Source: Hyphococcus sp. (GTDB lineage: Bacteria > Pseudomonadota > Alphaproteobacteria > Caulobacterales > Parvularculaceae). Taken from it: a stretch of 49,268 bases of DNA. Below the pieces are notes generated by a model that did not search any database, was not told where the DNA came from, and worked only from the letters and a program-made list of their open reading frames with translations. The stretch is from contig JAJFGF010000052.1 in NCBI GenBank assembly GCA_021776245.1, positions 1-49,268 of the forward strand, in the 5' to 3' direction. A program made the translations under genes and the position numbers. Shown piece after piece: positions 34,126-44,233 of this stretch (its first letter is position 1; each line of letters starts with the position of its first letter).

Positions 34126-34779
34126 CTATTTCTTCTTCTGCGCTTCTGCCTGCGCTTTCGCCTGCGCCGCCGTCATTTCCTGTATGGCCTTATCAACATC
34201 GACCAGAGAGACTTTCTCAACGTCAACAGACTTCATTTTTTTATCGAGGGCGGCGAGCACTTCCTGGGTAATGTCGGTTTCCGGCGCTGCGTACATCACG
34301 GCCGAGCGATCCAGCAAAATTGTGGCGCTGCGGTCTTCAACGATTTGTTTCATAATCGGCTGGCTTTCGATCAAAATCTTTGTCTGGGCCTGCTGAATCG
34401 CATTTCCGAAAACCTGTTCCATAATCTGCGCGCGCTGCGGCAATGAAACCTGCCGGCGAACTTCAAGGTCCTGGCCGGTCTTTTGGCGCACTTCGTCAGA
34501 CATCAGGGATGCATTTTTCTGGAAGCTCTCAATATCTTTTTTGAGTTTTGCGGCCTCGGCCTCAAGCTCTTTTTCAACGCTTGCTTTGACGCGATTGGCC
34601 TGGTCCGGAATTGTCTTTCCGGCTTTCGACTGTGCGATCAGTTGCGCCCGATCAACAATCAAGATCACCGGCGCTTTTTGTGCGCCTTGCGCTTCGGCGC
34701 CGTTAAGTGCGGATCCGCCGACGAACCCTGCGACTGCCAGCACGGCTGCGCCCGCCATCATTGCGAACTGTTTATTCAT
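34126..34779 (-). CDS. skp: OmpH/Skp-family periplasmic chaperone
   Basis: A 217-residue protein. A signal peptide covers about residues 1-30 ([20 protein letters not shown]), followed by [18 protein letters not shown], a typical Skp start, and a long Lys/Glu/Gln helical tentacle, ending in a short Lys-rich tail. Skp holds unfolded outer membrane proteins for the Bam complex. I chose the ATG at 34779 with GAGG upstream rather than the one at 34791. It lies directly behind bamA, as usual. Confidence 0.9.
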   Translation of the reverse strand: MNKQFAMMAGAAVLAVAGFVGGSALNGAEAQGAQKAPVILIVDRAQLIAQSKAGKTIPDQANRVKASVEKELEAEAAKLKKDIESFQKNASLMSDEVRQKTGQDLEVRRQVSLPQRAQIMEQVFGNAIQQAQTKILIESQPIMKQIVEDRSATILLDRSAVMYAAPETDITQEVLAALDKKMKSVDVEKVSLVDVDKAIQEMTAAQAKAQAEAQKKK

Positions 34780-34797
34780 GATACACCTCATACTTTC

Positions 34798-37416
34798 CTA
34801 AAAGTTTGTCCCCGCGCTGAAACGAAAGCCTTCCGTCCGGTCATAGAGCTCTTTTCGAATGATCTCCGCAAAATCGAACCGCACCGGCCCGAATGGCGAA
34901 TCCCAGCTTACCGATACGCCCGCCGTCACCCTGATCGACAAATCATCCTGCACCGGTAAAAAATGGTTGATCAGCATTCCCGTGTCCGGATCAAACTGCT
35001 GCAACAGGAACGTTGGATCGTTATTGAGCAGTTTTGTATTGTCATCAACCAGTCCAACGGTGCCAAAATCGCTGAACAAGGACGCCCGGATGCCATATTC
35101 TTTCGGCAGCGGCAAGGGTAAGAGGATTTCAAACGTCCCAATCGCATAGAGCTTGCCGCCAATGGCCTGACCGGAAGGGTTGTTGTCGATGTCAAAACCA
35201 GTGAGGTATCGCGGCCCGACGCCAGCAACCTCAAAGCCCCGGAAGGTCGAGGCGCCCTCGAAAAACCGGTCTGAGAGCCGCACATCGTCGCCCGCATAGC
35301 CGCTAATATAGCCCATGCGCGCTCTCAGCGAGCCGATAAAGTCGCCGATGATCGGATGGTAGATCGCGCCCGAATATTCCGCCTGGTAATAATTAACGTC
35401 GCCGCCGAGGCCCGCAAGCCCGACGGTCGCCGACGCGCGCCAGCCGCGGCGCGGCGTTATCGGATCGTCGCGCCTGTCAAATGACAGGCTGGCGCCGATC
35501 AGCGATGTTAGAAATGTGCCGCGCGAATCACAGGTTGGCGTCAGAGCTTGCGTGAGAAAATCGCAAAGGTTGGCGGTAACCACTTGCTGAAAGGCGCTTG
35601 CAGCGCCTGCCGAAACAATGTTCCCAAGTACATCGACAAAGAAAGGCGCCGCGGTCGTCGAGGCGCCGGGCACGAGCGCAGACAACGGGTCGTCCATCAC
35701 ACCAATTCTTTGCGTTGTCACGGTATCGATTGTCACATCGTCATAGGTCAAAAGATAATTGAGCCCGCCGCGGCCATATTCAGAAACCTGGAAACCGGCA
35801 TTGAGGCCAAACCCGGTCCGATTGCGTATAAAGCCGGATTCCCGGAAGTTCGTACGCTGATTAAAAAGCGATACGCCCGCCGCCAGATTGCGGTCCAGGA
35901 AGTAAGGTTGAGTAAACCGGACATCGACCTGCCGCGTCCGCGAGCTCGCCTGAACGCGAAAGCGCAGGAACTGACCGCGCCCCATCAAATTGCGTTCTTC
36001 GACAGACAAATCGAGGATAAAATTTTCGGTCGATGAGATGCCGACGCCGATGCTGAAGGAACCGGTCGATTGCTCTTCTACATTGACATCCAGCTCGGTG
36101 CGATCCGGCGCCGAGCCCTGCTTTTCTTCAATCTCTACTTCGCCGAAATAGCCAAGCGATCGGACCCGCGCGCGCGAGCGGTCAACCAGCACGCGGTTAA
36201 ACGCATCGCCTTCGGCGATCCGGATCTCCCGCCGGATAATTTTGTCGAGCGTACGCGTGTTGCCCTTGATGTTGACGCGCTCGACATAAACACGCGGCCC
36301 TTCATTGACTTCAAATGAAATGTCGATGGTTTTGCTTTCCGGGTGACGATTGAGCCGCGGATTGACATCGACAAAAGCATAACCGGCGGCGCCGGTCGCA
36401 AAGGTGATCGCCTCGACGGCTTTTTCCATGCGTTCGCCGTCAAAGGTCTGTCCGGACTTGACCGGGATGAACCGTTGCAACACATCGTCATCAAGCTTGG
36501 CCAACGTGGTCTTAACGCGCACTTCGCCGACCGTGTATTTCGGCCCTTCCTCAACGGTGAAGGTTATGAAAAAATCCTTGCGGTCTGGCGTTAACTCGGC
36601 GACAGCGGAAACAACCGTGAAATCAGCATATCCATGGCGGCCATAATGCTCGCGGATAAGTTCGCGTTCATATTCAAGCCGGTCCGGGTCATAATTGTCA
36701 TTGCTCGAGAAAAACTTCCACCAGCGGCTCTCCTTGGTCAGGACGACGCCTCTTAATTCATTGTCGGTGAAAACTTCATTGCCGATGAAATTGACTTTCG
36801 CCACGCCGGTGCGCGGGCCTTCGTCAATCTCGTAAATGACGTCGATGCGGTTTTGTTCGAGCGGCGTCACTTTCGGCGTAACAATCGCCGCAAACCGCCC
36901 CTTGGCGCGGTAGAGTTCAATCATCCGCTGAACGTCGCTCTGAACTTTTGCGCGCGTATAGATCGCTCGCGGCGCCAGCTGAATTTCTTCAGTCAGCTTG
37001 TCGTCCTTGATGCGCTTATTGCCTTCAAGAATGACGCGGTTGACGATCGGGTTTTCCTTTACCGTAATCCTCAGGATATCGGCTTCCGTCATCTCAAGAC
37101 TGATATCCGCAAACAGGCCGGTGTTAAAAAGCGTCTTCAGCGCCAGATCGAGGAATTCCTGCTCGGCCCGCATCCCCGGCTGGATCGGCAAATAAGAGCC
37201 GATGGTCTCGGGCTCAATCCGCTGATTGCCGGTGACGACAATATTCTGGATGACCGGAGCCGGCTCGTTCGAAAACAGCTCCCCCGCTGCTAATCCTTGC
37301 GGCTGCTGATCGGCTGGTTGCGCGTGCGCCAGACCTATTGAAAGCGTCGCGCATAATGCGACGCTGAAAAGCAATATGGCGCCATTGGCGCCGCCCCTCG
37401 ACTTAATCAAACTCAT
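34798..37416 (-). CDS. bamA: Outer membrane protein assembly factor BamA
   Basis: An 872-residue Omp85 protein, somewhat longer than the E. coli protein of about 810. After the signal peptide (ending in AHAQ), five POTRA domains occupy about residues 50-440 (IVVTGNQRIEPETIGSYLPI begins the first). The barrel follows and ends in RFSAGTNF with a terminal Phe. The loop-6 motif GSLRARMGYISGY region and FRGFEVAGVGPR (RGF motif) are present. The barrel carries an inserted loop with a Cys pair (LCDFLTQALTPTCDS), presumably extracellular. Confidence 0.97.
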   Translation of the reverse strand: MSLIKSRGGANGAILLFSVALCATLSIGLAHAQPADQQPQGLAAGELFSNEPAPVIQNIVVTGNQRIEPETIGSYLPIQPGMRAEQEFLDLALKTLFNTGLFADISLEMTEADILRITVKENPIVNRVILEGNKRIKDDKLTEEIQLAPRAIYTRAKVQSDVQRMIELYRAKGRFAAIVTPKVTPLEQNRIDVIYEIDEGPRTGVAKVNFIGNEVFTDNELRGVVLTKESRWWKFFSSNDNYDPDRLEYERELIREHYGRHGYADFTVVSAVAELTPDRKDFFITFTVEEGPKYTVGEVRVKTTLAKLDDDVLQRFIPVKSGQTFDGERMEKAVEAITFATGAAGYAFVDVNPRLNRHPESKTIDISFEVNEGPRVYVERVNIKGNTRTLDKIIRREIRIAEGDAFNRVLVDRSRARVRSLGYFGEVEIEEKQGSAPDRTELDVNVEEQSTGSFSIGVGISSTENFILDLSVEERNLMGRGQFLRFRVQASSRTRQVDVRFTQPYFLDRNLAAGVSLFNQRTNFRESGFIRNRTGFGLNAGFQVSEYGRGGLNYLLTYDDVTIDTVTTQRIGVMDDPLSALVPGASTTAAPFFVDVLGNIVSAGAASAFQQVVTANLCDFLTQALTPTCDSRGTFLTSLIGASLSFDRRDDPITPRRGWRASATVGLAGLGGDVNYYQAEYSGAIYHPIIGDFIGSLRARMGYISGYAGDDVRLSDRFFEGASTFRGFEVAGVGPRYLTGFDIDNNPSGQAIGGKLYAIGTFEILLPLPLPKEYGIRASLFSDFGTVGLVDDNTKLLNNDPTFLLQQFDPDTGMLINHFLPVQDDLSIRVTAGVSVSWDSPFGPVRFDFAEIIRKELYDRTEGFRFSAGTNF

Positions 37417-37425
37417 GCCGACGCC

Positions 37426-38682
37426 CTAGCTGAATATTGAGAGCAGATTGTTGATGTCATTCCACGTCACAAAAATCATGAGTGACGCCAACATGACGAT
37501 ACCCACACGAAACCCCATCGCCTGCACCCGCGCCCCCAACGGCTTACCCACAACGGCCTCATACGCGTAGTACAACAGATGGCCGCCGTCGAGAACCGGC
37601 ACGGGCAAAAGATTTAGAAAACCGATAGACACCGACACGACCGCCGCAAGTGAAATAAAGTCAATCAGGCTCATTTTGAGCATGAGCCAGAAACCTGGCG
37701 GCTCGGTATAGCGCGACTCGTCAAAGCCGGACATTACCGATTGGCCGGCATATTGGGCCATTTTGATGGGGCCGCCGAGTTGTTTGGCGTCCTCTTTGCC
37801 GAGGATGATTTTGCCGAGGAATTTGACCGTCAGGCTGAGAATCCGGTTGAGCTCTCCAAAAGCCTCGCCAATCGCCTCTAAGGGCCCGTATTTTTTGAAA
37901 GAATAGGATTTTGTATCCGGTCCGATACCAAGCAGCCAGCGCTCAATCTTGTTGCCATAGCGATCCTCGTCTTCGATGCGGCGCGGCGTGACCGCAAGTT
38001 CAACCGCCTGGCCAGCGCGTTCGATCTGAATGCGCATTTCATCGCCGCCGCTTAACAGCACCAGATCGTAAAGCTGATCGAACTGGGTAATCTCGCGGCC
38101 ATCGACCGAAACGATTCTGTCGCCCGGCTCAATGCCGGCTTCGGCGGCGGCGGAATCCGGCGTGACGGCCCCAACCACCGGTTCAAGTACGCCGCGTCCG
38201 AGCGCCATGAACAGCGCTGCAAAAATCGCCACCGCCAAGACAAAATTTGCAAGCGGCCCGGCGGCGACAACCATGGCGCGCGCCCACACCGGTTTAAAAT
38301 GAAAGCATACTTTACGCTCTTCCGGCGTCATCACTTGCGCGAGTTCGTCTTCTTTGCCGGGGGCGGGAAACTGCGTTGTCGCCGGTTTTTGTTCAACGGC
38401 TGGAGATGCCTGCGACGCAGCGTTTAAGTCGCCAAAAAATTTGACATAACCGCCAAGCGGCAGAGCGGCGATACGCCATTCCGTGCCCTTTTTGTCGATC
38501 CAGCGCAGCAAGGGTTTGCCGAAACCAATCGAGAAGACATCGACGCGTATGCCGAGCATTCTTGCTACAGAGAAATGGCCGTATTCGTGAATGAATACGA
38601 TAATCATCAACAGGACGAGAAAAGCGGCGAGCGTGATCGGCAGAATCAAAAAAGACTCAAGCGGTATTCCTGCAACCGACAT
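37426..38682 (-). CDS. rseP: Site-2 intramembrane metalloprotease RseP
   Basis: A 418-residue polytopic protease. FIHEYGHFSVARM holds the HExxH zinc motif in the first helix and PVPVLDGGHLLYY the third ligand Asp. A single PDZ domain is visible (AAEAGIEPGDRIVSVDGREI). It releases anti-sigma factors in envelope stress and clears signal peptides. It lies between dxr and bamA, nine bases from bamA. A variable Gln/Pro-rich loop (residues about 85-115) follows the zinc motif. Confidence 0.95.
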   Translation of the reverse strand: MSVAGIPLESFLILPITLAAFLVLLMIIVFIHEYGHFSVARMLGIRVDVFSIGFGKPLLRWIDKKGTEWRIAALPLGGYVKFFGDLNAASQASPAVEQKPATTQFPAPGKEDELAQVMTPEERKVCFHFKPVWARAMVVAAGPLANFVLAVAIFAALFMALGRGVLEPVVGAVTPDSAAAEAGIEPGDRIVSVDGREITQFDQLYDLVLLSGGDEMRIQIERAGQAVELAVTPRRIEDEDRYGNKIERWLLGIGPDTKSYSFKKYGPLEAIGEAFGELNRILSLTVKFLGKIILGKEDAKQLGGPIKMAQYAGQSVMSGFDESRYTEPPGFWLMLKMSLIDFISLAAVVSVSIGFLNLLPVPVLDGGHLLYYAYEAVVGKPLGARVQAMGFRVGIVMLASLMIFVTWNDINNLLSIFS

Positions 38683-38700
38683 GCGTTTCGTTCCGCCCTG

Positions 38701-39930
38701 TTAAGCCGCCGCTTTCGCAGCGACACATTCTTCAGCCATCCGGCGCGCCTGCAAATCCGCGTTGACGGCTTCTTCGAGCGTCGTTAGCGATGCTGGTCCG
38801 TTACGCCGACCCACCCTGTCCAGTACCTGCTCGGTAATTGCGGCGATATCAAGAAATTTGATCGCGCCGCCCAGAAACGCAGCCACCGCAACTTCATTCG
38901 CCGCATTAAGAGAGGCCGGGATGATGCCCCCTGCCCGGACCGCTTCCCGGGCCAGCCGGAGTGCGGGAAATCGTTCTAAATCAGGCGCTTCGAAGGTTAG
39001 TTGAGCAATTTTCGCCAGGTCCAGCCTGACGCTCGGGCTTGGCATGCGGTCAGGCCAGGCCAGTGTCGAGGCAATCGGCGTTCGCATATCCGGGGCGCCG
39101 AGCTGGGCCAGCACCGATCCGTCCACATATTCGACCATGGAATGAATCACCGATTGCGGATGCACAAGGATTTCAATCAATTCATGATCGACGGGAAAAA
39201 GATGCGCCGCCTCAATCAGCTCAAGCCCCTTGTTCATCATGGTCGCTGAATCGACCGATATCTTGGCGCCCATATCCCAGTTGGGGTGCGCTACAGCCTG
39301 AGCCGGGGTCGCCGCCGCCATCTCCGATTTGCTCACGGTTCGAAAAGGCCCGCCGGAAGCGGTTAGAATCAGACGCGAGACCCGCTCCGGGCGCTCAAAG
39401 TCAAAGACCTGGAAAATCGCGTTATGCTCGCTGTCCACGGGCAAAAGATTGCCGCCCGCTTCGCGGATTGCCGCGGTAACAACGTCGCCTGCACAGACAA
39501 GGCATTCTTTATTGGCGAGCGCGATATCGGCGCCGCGTTGGGCCGCTTTCAAGGTCGGACTTAATCCTGCGGCGCCGACAATGGCGGCCATCACCCATTG
39601 CGCATCGCGGCTGGCGGCTTCGTCGATCGCAGCTTTGCCGGCGCCGGTTTCAACATCCAGATCAGAGACCGCCGCGCGCAAATCATCGCCCAATGTTTCG
39701 TCGGCGACGGCGATAAATTTGGGGCGAAATTTTCGCGCCTGTTCGGCCAGCGCCGCCACATTGGTATTTGCGGTCAGGGCCTCAATCTCGATCTCCGCCT
39801 CGCCGCGGGACGACGCGAAGTCCAACAGGTCAAGCGTCGATACGCCGACCGAGCCGGTGGACCCAAGAATCGTAATTTTTCGTGCGCGCAGCTTGCCCGC
39901 GCCGCTTGCCGCTGGCTGGTCCGAACCCAT
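38701..39930 (-). CDS. dxr: 1-deoxy-D-xylulose 5-phosphate reductoisomerase
   Basis: A 409-residue NADPH enzyme of the MEP isoprenoid pathway. KITILGSTGSVGVSTLDLL is the cofactor motif, ALANKECLVCAG and LLPVDSEHNAIFQ carry the metal and substrate ligands, and LTASGGPFR the flexible lid. The first 16 residues before the Rossmann strand are a non-conserved extension. It follows cdsA by 19 bases. Confidence 0.97.
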   Translation of the reverse strand: MGSDQPAASGAGKLRARKITILGSTGSVGVSTLDLLDFASSRGEAEIEIEALTANTNVAALAEQARKFRPKFIAVADETLGDDLRAAVSDLDVETGAGKAAIDEAASRDAQWVMAAIVGAAGLSPTLKAAQRGADIALANKECLVCAGDVVTAAIREAGGNLLPVDSEHNAIFQVFDFERPERVSRLILTASGGPFRTVSKSEMAAATPAQAVAHPNWDMGAKISVDSATMMNKGLELIEAAHLFPVDHELIEILVHPQSVIHSMVEYVDGSVLAQLGAPDMRTPIASTLAWPDRMPSPSVRLDLAKIAQLTFEAPDLERFPALRLAREAVRAGGIIPASLNAANEVAVAAFLGGAIKFLDIAAITEQVLDRVGRRNGPASLTTLEEAVNADLQARRMAEECVAAKAAA

Positions 39931-39949
39931 CTCTACCCCTGTCTACCCC

Positions 39950-40825
39950 TCACAGTTTTTCTGCCATTATATCGAGGAACAGCACGCTCGTCATCGCTAT
40001 CGTTGCGAAAATCATCCCATCGAGGCGATCAAGCGCCCCCCCATGGCCTGGAATAAGACCGGATATGTCTTTCAGGCCGAAATTGCGCTTGAGCCCCGAT
40101 TCAGCAAGGTCGCCCAGAACCGACATGGCCCCAAGAAATCCGCCGCACAGGGCCGCGAACAGCAAGCTATCGACGCCGATCAGCGGCCGCGCGGCAATGG
40201 CTAAAATCGCGCCGCCGGCAATGCCGCCGGCAATTCCCGCCCAGGTTTTGGACGGCGACAAGGCATAACTGATTTTCGGTCCGCCAAGAAATTTGCCAAA
40301 GAAAAATGCGCCGCTATCGGCCGCCCAGACGACGGCGAATAAAAACAGGGTGAGCCCGCGCGCATTTTCCACCTCAAAGCGCAGCCAGATGAGGGCAATC
40401 GTCGGCCAGAGAATATAAGCCGTCGCCATGGCTGGCCAAAAACCAAGCCCGCTTTTTGTTCGCTTCGCCAGAATAAACGCCGCCACCCCGGCAAGAGCGC
40501 TGATCATAAAGGCGAGTGCATAGGCGCCGGACGCCGCCGCAAAAAGCGCCAGCGCCGCACCCAGCGACAATGTATAAAAGCGCGTTGAAAATTCGCAGCG
40601 CTCGACCATCCGCGTCCACTCGAAAATCATAATAATCGCAGCGAACGCCACCATGGCTGCAAAATACCGCCCGCCCGCATAAATCGCTGCCATGACGATC
40701 GGTATCAAAATGACCGCCGATGCGATGCGCATTAACAGAGGCGCGGACGACGCCAGCTTGCCGGTGTCCAGTCTGTCGATTGCCGGGCTCAAAGCGTCAC
40801 CCGGTCTTTCCGCCGACGCCGCCAT
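39950..40825 (-). CDS. cdsA: Phosphatidate cytidylyltransferase
   Basis: A 291-residue inner membrane enzyme making CDP-diacylglycerol. About eight helices are visible; the signature SPSKTWAGIAGGIAGG and the preceding DSGAFFFGKFLGGPK hold the catalytic Asp residues, with GALDRLDGM near the end. It overlaps the uppS 3' end by 29 bases, which supports coupling. Confidence 0.95.
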   Translation of the reverse strand: MAASAERPGDALSPAIDRLDTGKLASSAPLLMRIASAVILIPIVMAAIYAGGRYFAAMVAFAAIIMIFEWTRMVERCEFSTRFYTLSLGAALALFAAASGAYALAFMISALAGVAAFILAKRTKSGLGFWPAMATAYILWPTIALIWLRFEVENARGLTLFLFAVVWAADSGAFFFGKFLGGPKISYALSPSKTWAGIAGGIAGGAILAIAARPLIGVDSLLFAALCGGFLGAMSVLGDLAESGLKRNFGLKDISGLIPGHGGALDRLDGMIFATIAMTSVLFLDIMAEKL

Positions 40826-41564
40826 AACGGCGCTCGCGGCCGGAAAATTCCTCTATTGCCTGCCTGAAAATATCCGCTGAAAAATCGGGCCACAAAACGT
40901 CCAGGAAAATATATTCCGCATAGGCGGCCTGCCAGATCAGGAAATTTGAAACACGCATTTCGCCGCTGGTTCGAATAACCAGATCAGGATCGGGAACGTC
41001 CCTGGCGTCGAGAAATTCTGCAAGCTTGGCTTCTGTGATTTCGTCGATTTTGAGAGCGCCGTCCCGGACGCTTTTCGCCGCTGCGCGCGCCGCGCGCGTA
41101 ATTTCATCGCGTCCGCCATAATTAAACGCGATCTGCAGCGTGAAATCAGAATTATCCCTGGTTTCGCCTTCAGCGCGGCGGATCAGCGCTTTGATGTCCC
41201 GGGTCAGGTTTTCCCGGTCGCCAATAATGCGCACCCGGACTTTCTCGCGTTTCAGACGCGGCAGATCGTCAACGATGAACTGCTTCAAGAGTCCCATCAG
41301 ATCGCGCACTTCGCCGGCCGGGCGCCGCCAGTTTTCAGTCGAAAAAGAATAAAGCGTCAAACAATGAAGGCCGAGCTCACGCGCAGCCTCTAGGGCGCGG
41401 CGCGCTGCTTCAACACCCTCCTTGTGGCCATCGGTGCGGGTCAGGCCCCGCGCTTTGGCCCAGCGGCCGTTGCCATCCATGATAATCGCCACATGAACCG
41501 GCCCTGCCCTGTCACCGCCCCCGCCGGACGCAATTTCTGAGGATGTCGCCGCCGGGACTGTCAT
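40797..41564 (-). CDS. uppS: Undecaprenyl diphosphate synthase
   Basis: A 255-residue cis-prenyltransferase making the C55 lipid carrier. HVAIIMDGNGRWAKARGL holds the catalytic Asp, TLYSFSTENWRRP is conserved, and RTSGEMRVSNFLIWQAAY near the C-terminus is the diphosphate-binding motif. I chose the ATG at 41564 with GAGAT upstream; a TTG at 41585 would add seven residues. It is followed by cdsA with a 29-base overlap. Confidence 0.96.
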   Translation of the reverse strand: MTVPAATSSEIASGGGGDRAGPVHVAIIMDGNGRWAKARGLTRTDGHKEGVEAARRALEAARELGLHCLTLYSFSTENWRRPAGEVRDLMGLLKQFIVDDLPRLKREKVRVRIIGDRENLTRDIKALIRRAEGETRDNSDFTLQIAFNYGGRDEITRAARAAAKSVRDGALKIDEITEAKLAEFLDARDVPDPDLVIRTSGEMRVSNFLIWQAAYAEYIFLDVLWPDFSADIFRQAIEEFSGRERRYGGVGGKTG

Positions 41565-41654
41565 CGCGGATCTCGAAACCGGCAAAGCCCGGCGAGCGCC
41601 GCAATATGCGTTTCAATCCCAAAACCAGAAACAACAGCAACGCTCGTCACTCGC

Positions 41655-42203
41655 TCATACCTGCATAATTTCGGCGTCTTTCGCCGTCAGCGTTTCATCG
41701 ACAAGCTTGACCAATTCATCGGTCAGCTTTTGCACGTCCTCGGACATCTTTTTCTGATCGTCTTCGCTGACGCCCTCGGCTTTTTTGATCGCCTCCATGC
41801 CTTCGCGCCGGACATTGCGGATCGCTACTTTTGCCTGTTCGGCGTATTTCGCCGCGACTTTTGTCAGCTCGACCCGGCGTTCTTCAGTGAGCGCCGGGAT
41901 CGGAACGCGCACGCTCTGACCGTCAACCACAGGATTGATGCCGAGGCCGGATTCGCGAATGGCTTTTTCAACGGCGCTCACAAGCGTTTTGTCCCATACG
42001 CTGATCGTGATCATGCGCGGTTCCGGCACGCTGACCGTTCCGACCTGGACCATCGGCATTTTCGAGCCATAAGCGTCAACGTCAATCGGCTCAACAAGGC
42101 TCGCGCTGGCGCGGCCGGTGCGGAGCCCCGCAAATTCAGTTTTGAGCGACGCAACGGCGCCTTCCATGCGTTTTCGCAGAGCTTTCAGATCATCACCGCC
42201 CAT
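41655..42203 (-). CDS. frr: Ribosome recycling factor
   Basis: A 182-residue protein that, with EF-G, splits post-termination ribosomes. It has [20 protein letters not shown] in domain II and the long C-terminal helix ([17 protein letters not shown]). The ATG at 42203 with AGGAG about ten bases upstream is preferred to the TTG at 42212. The uppS gene follows after about 90 bases. Confidence 0.96.
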   Translation of the reverse strand: MGGDDLKALRKRMEGAVASLKTEFAGLRTGRASASLVEPIDVDAYGSKMPMVQVGTVSVPEPRMITISVWDKTLVSAVEKAIRESGLGINPVVDGQSVRVPIPALTEERRVELTKVAAKYAEQAKVAIRNVRREGMEAIKKAEGVSEDDQKKMSEDVQKLTDELVKLVDETLTAKDAEIMQV

Positions 42204-42276
42204 GCCGTTCAATCTCCTGTGATTCTTGTTTCCTGATTTTACGGCGAAAAACAGGCTCTGTCTTGCCGGTTGCGCC

Positions 42277-43023
42277 TTATTGATCGCTAATAATCGTCGA
42301 AGGGCCGGTCCCGGTCAGGGCGCCGACGACGCCGCCCGGCTCGCCGATCGGGAAAACCACAATCGGCACGCCGCTTTCGCGGGTCAGTGAGATCGCCGCC
42401 TGATCCATGACCTGCAGATCGCGCATCAGCACTTCATGATAGGTCAGATGCTCAAACCGCTCGGCGCTCGGATCCAGTTTCGGGTCGGCGGAATAAACGC
42501 CGTCAACTTGCGTGCCCTTTAACAGCGCGTCGCAGCCCATCTCAGCGGATCTGAGGGCCGCGGCGGTGTCGGTCGTGAAAAACGGATTGCCGGTGCCCGC
42601 CGCAAAGATGACAATCCGGCCCTTTTGCATATGGCGCAGCGCGCGGCGGCGAATATAGGGCTCACAAATCGCGGTCATTTCGATCGCCGACAGCACCCGC
42701 GTATAAACGCCGATCCGTTCCAGGGCGTTCTGCACCGCCAGCGCATTCATCACGGTCGCCAGCATGCCCATATAATCGGCGCTCGCACGCTCCATGCCTT
42801 GCGCTTCCGACGACATGCCGCGGAAAATGTTGCCGCCGCCAATCACCAGGCCCAGCTGGACGCCGAGCTCTTTGGCGTCCCTGACCTCGCCGGCAATCCG
42901 GTCAACCGTTTCATGATCGATGCCGTACTGGCCGGGGCCCATCAGCGCTTCACCGCTGATTTTCAACAATACACGCTTATATTTTGATTTTGCAGGTTCG
43001 GTTGATTGAGAAGCTTTGCTCAT
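42277..43023 (-). CDS. pyrH: Uridylate kinase
   Basis: A 248-residue amino-acid-kinase fold enzyme converting UMP to [17 protein letters not shown] is the phosphate loop, [12 protein letters not shown] the second glycine loop, and [17 protein letters not shown] the UMP-binding segment. The first 15 residues are a polar extension. Placed between tsf and frr as usual. Confidence 0.97.
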   Translation of the reverse strand: MSKASQSTEPAKSKYKRVLLKISGEALMGPGQYGIDHETVDRIAGEVRDAKELGVQLGLVIGGGNIFRGMSSEAQGMERASADYMGMLATVMNALAVQNALERIGVYTRVLSAIEMTAICEPYIRRRALRHMQKGRIVIFAAGTGNPFFTTDTAAALRSAEMGCDALLKGTQVDGVYSADPKLDPSAERFEHLTYHEVLMRDLQVMDQAAISLTRESGVPIVVFPIGEPGGVVGALTGTGPSTIISDQ

Positions 43024-43185
43024 TCGCCAGACTTTCCGGTCGCGCCGTCAAATGTTTGTTTTCAGCCACCTTAGGCCAAGCCGGCTGAAATAAAAGCGTA
43101 TGATGCGCCGCAGGAGGGTCCCGCAGCGCCTGCCCGCGCGCGAAAGCGCGCTCATCTGTTTTCGACCGGCCTTGTTCAAGCCGGT

Positions 43186-44094
43186 TTAGTCCTCGTCGTC
43201 GCTTTTCTCAACGCCTTCGCCCAGTTCCAGCCGTTCAAATCCGACCAGTTCAACCGGGGCGCCGACGTCCGTGGCGGCGTTTTCCAGAACCGTGGCAATC
43301 TTCGTTTCGGCGTCGATGACGAAAATCTGTTCCAGCAGAACCGCTTCTTCGTAGAATTTGCGCAACCGGCCCTCGACCATCTTTTCGATGATGTTTTCCG
43401 GCTTGCCCGAGGCGCGCGCCTGTTCAGCAAGGACCGCTTTTTCGCGCTCGACCACAACCGGATCGAGATCGGCAATGCGCGATGACAAAGGCCGCGCCGC
43501 CGCCACATGCATGGCGATCTGCTTGCCCAGCGCGGCGAGCTTGTCTTTGTCGCCGGACGATCTCAGCCCAACAATGACGCCGATCTTGCCGGCGCCTTCG
43601 GTGACCTGGCCATGGACGTAAGAGGCGACAACGCCTTCATCGACAGTCAAGCCCGCTGACCGGCGCAAATTCATATTCTCGCCAATCTTGCCGACCATTT
43701 CGGCGATATGTTCGTCAACAGACTTGCCCGCGCCCGGAAAGGTTTCTGCACGGAGCTTATCGAGATTGCCGCCGGCGCTGATCGCCGTCTGGGCGACATC
43801 GCGCACCATCGTCTGAAAGATATCGTTGCGCGCGACAAAATCGGTTTCCGAATTGACTTCGACGAGGACGCCGGTCGCGCCTTTTGCGCCGGGCTCAACG
43901 GCAACCGCCACAAGACCTTCGGCTGCGGTGCGGCCGGCTTTTTTCGCGGCCTTTGAAAGGCCCTTTTTGCGTAGCCAGTCAATCGCCGATTCCATGTCGC
44001 CGGCGGTTTCATTCAGCGCGGCTTTGCAGTCCATCATGCCTGCACCCGTTGCATCGCGCAGTTCTTTCACCATTGCTGCGGTAATCCCAGCCAT
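43186..44094 (-). CDS. tsf: Elongation factor Ts
   Basis: A 302-residue guanine nucleotide exchange factor for EF-Tu. The N-terminal UBA-like domain has [20 protein letters not shown], and [13 protein letters not shown] holds the EF-Tu contact motif TDFV. The C-terminal part is normal. It lies downstream of rpsB with a strong hairpin between. A 162-base gap with short GC stems separates it from pyrH. Confidence 0.97.
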   Translation of the reverse strand: MAGITAAMVKELRDATGAGMMDCKAALNETAGDMESAIDWLRKKGLSKAAKKAGRTAAEGLVAVAVEPGAKGATGVLVEVNSETDFVARNDIFQTMVRDVAQTAISAGGNLDKLRAETFPGAGKSVDEHIAEMVGKIGENMNLRRSAGLTVDEGVVASYVHGQVTEGAGKIGVIVGLRSSGDKDKLAALGKQIAMHVAAARPLSSRIADLDPVVVEREKAVLAEQARASGKPENIIEKMVEGRLRKFYEEAVLLEQIFVIDAETKIATVLENAATDVGAPVELVGFERLELGEGVEKSDDED

Positions 44095-44171
44095 TGGATT
44101 TCTCCTTTATATTTTGTCAGATCGCGCGGCGTTCAAACCCGGCGCCGATAGTTCAAAAATCTCATATGCAA

Positions 44172-44211
44172 ATTGCCATGAAAGCGGGAGCTGCGCCCGC
44201 TTCATGGCAAT
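44172..44211 (-). promoter_or_regulatory. Hairpin between rpsB and tsf
   Basis: A nearly perfect 16-bp stem with one bulged base (ATTGCCATGAAAGCGGG with CCCGCTTCATGGCAAT) and a seven-base loop lies 22 bases after the rpsB stop. Without a T-run it looks like an attenuator or mRNA processing site that lowers tsf relative to rpsB expression; this is inference. Confidence 0.65.
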
Positions 44212-44233
44212 CAAATTATGGCCCGGTTTGGGC

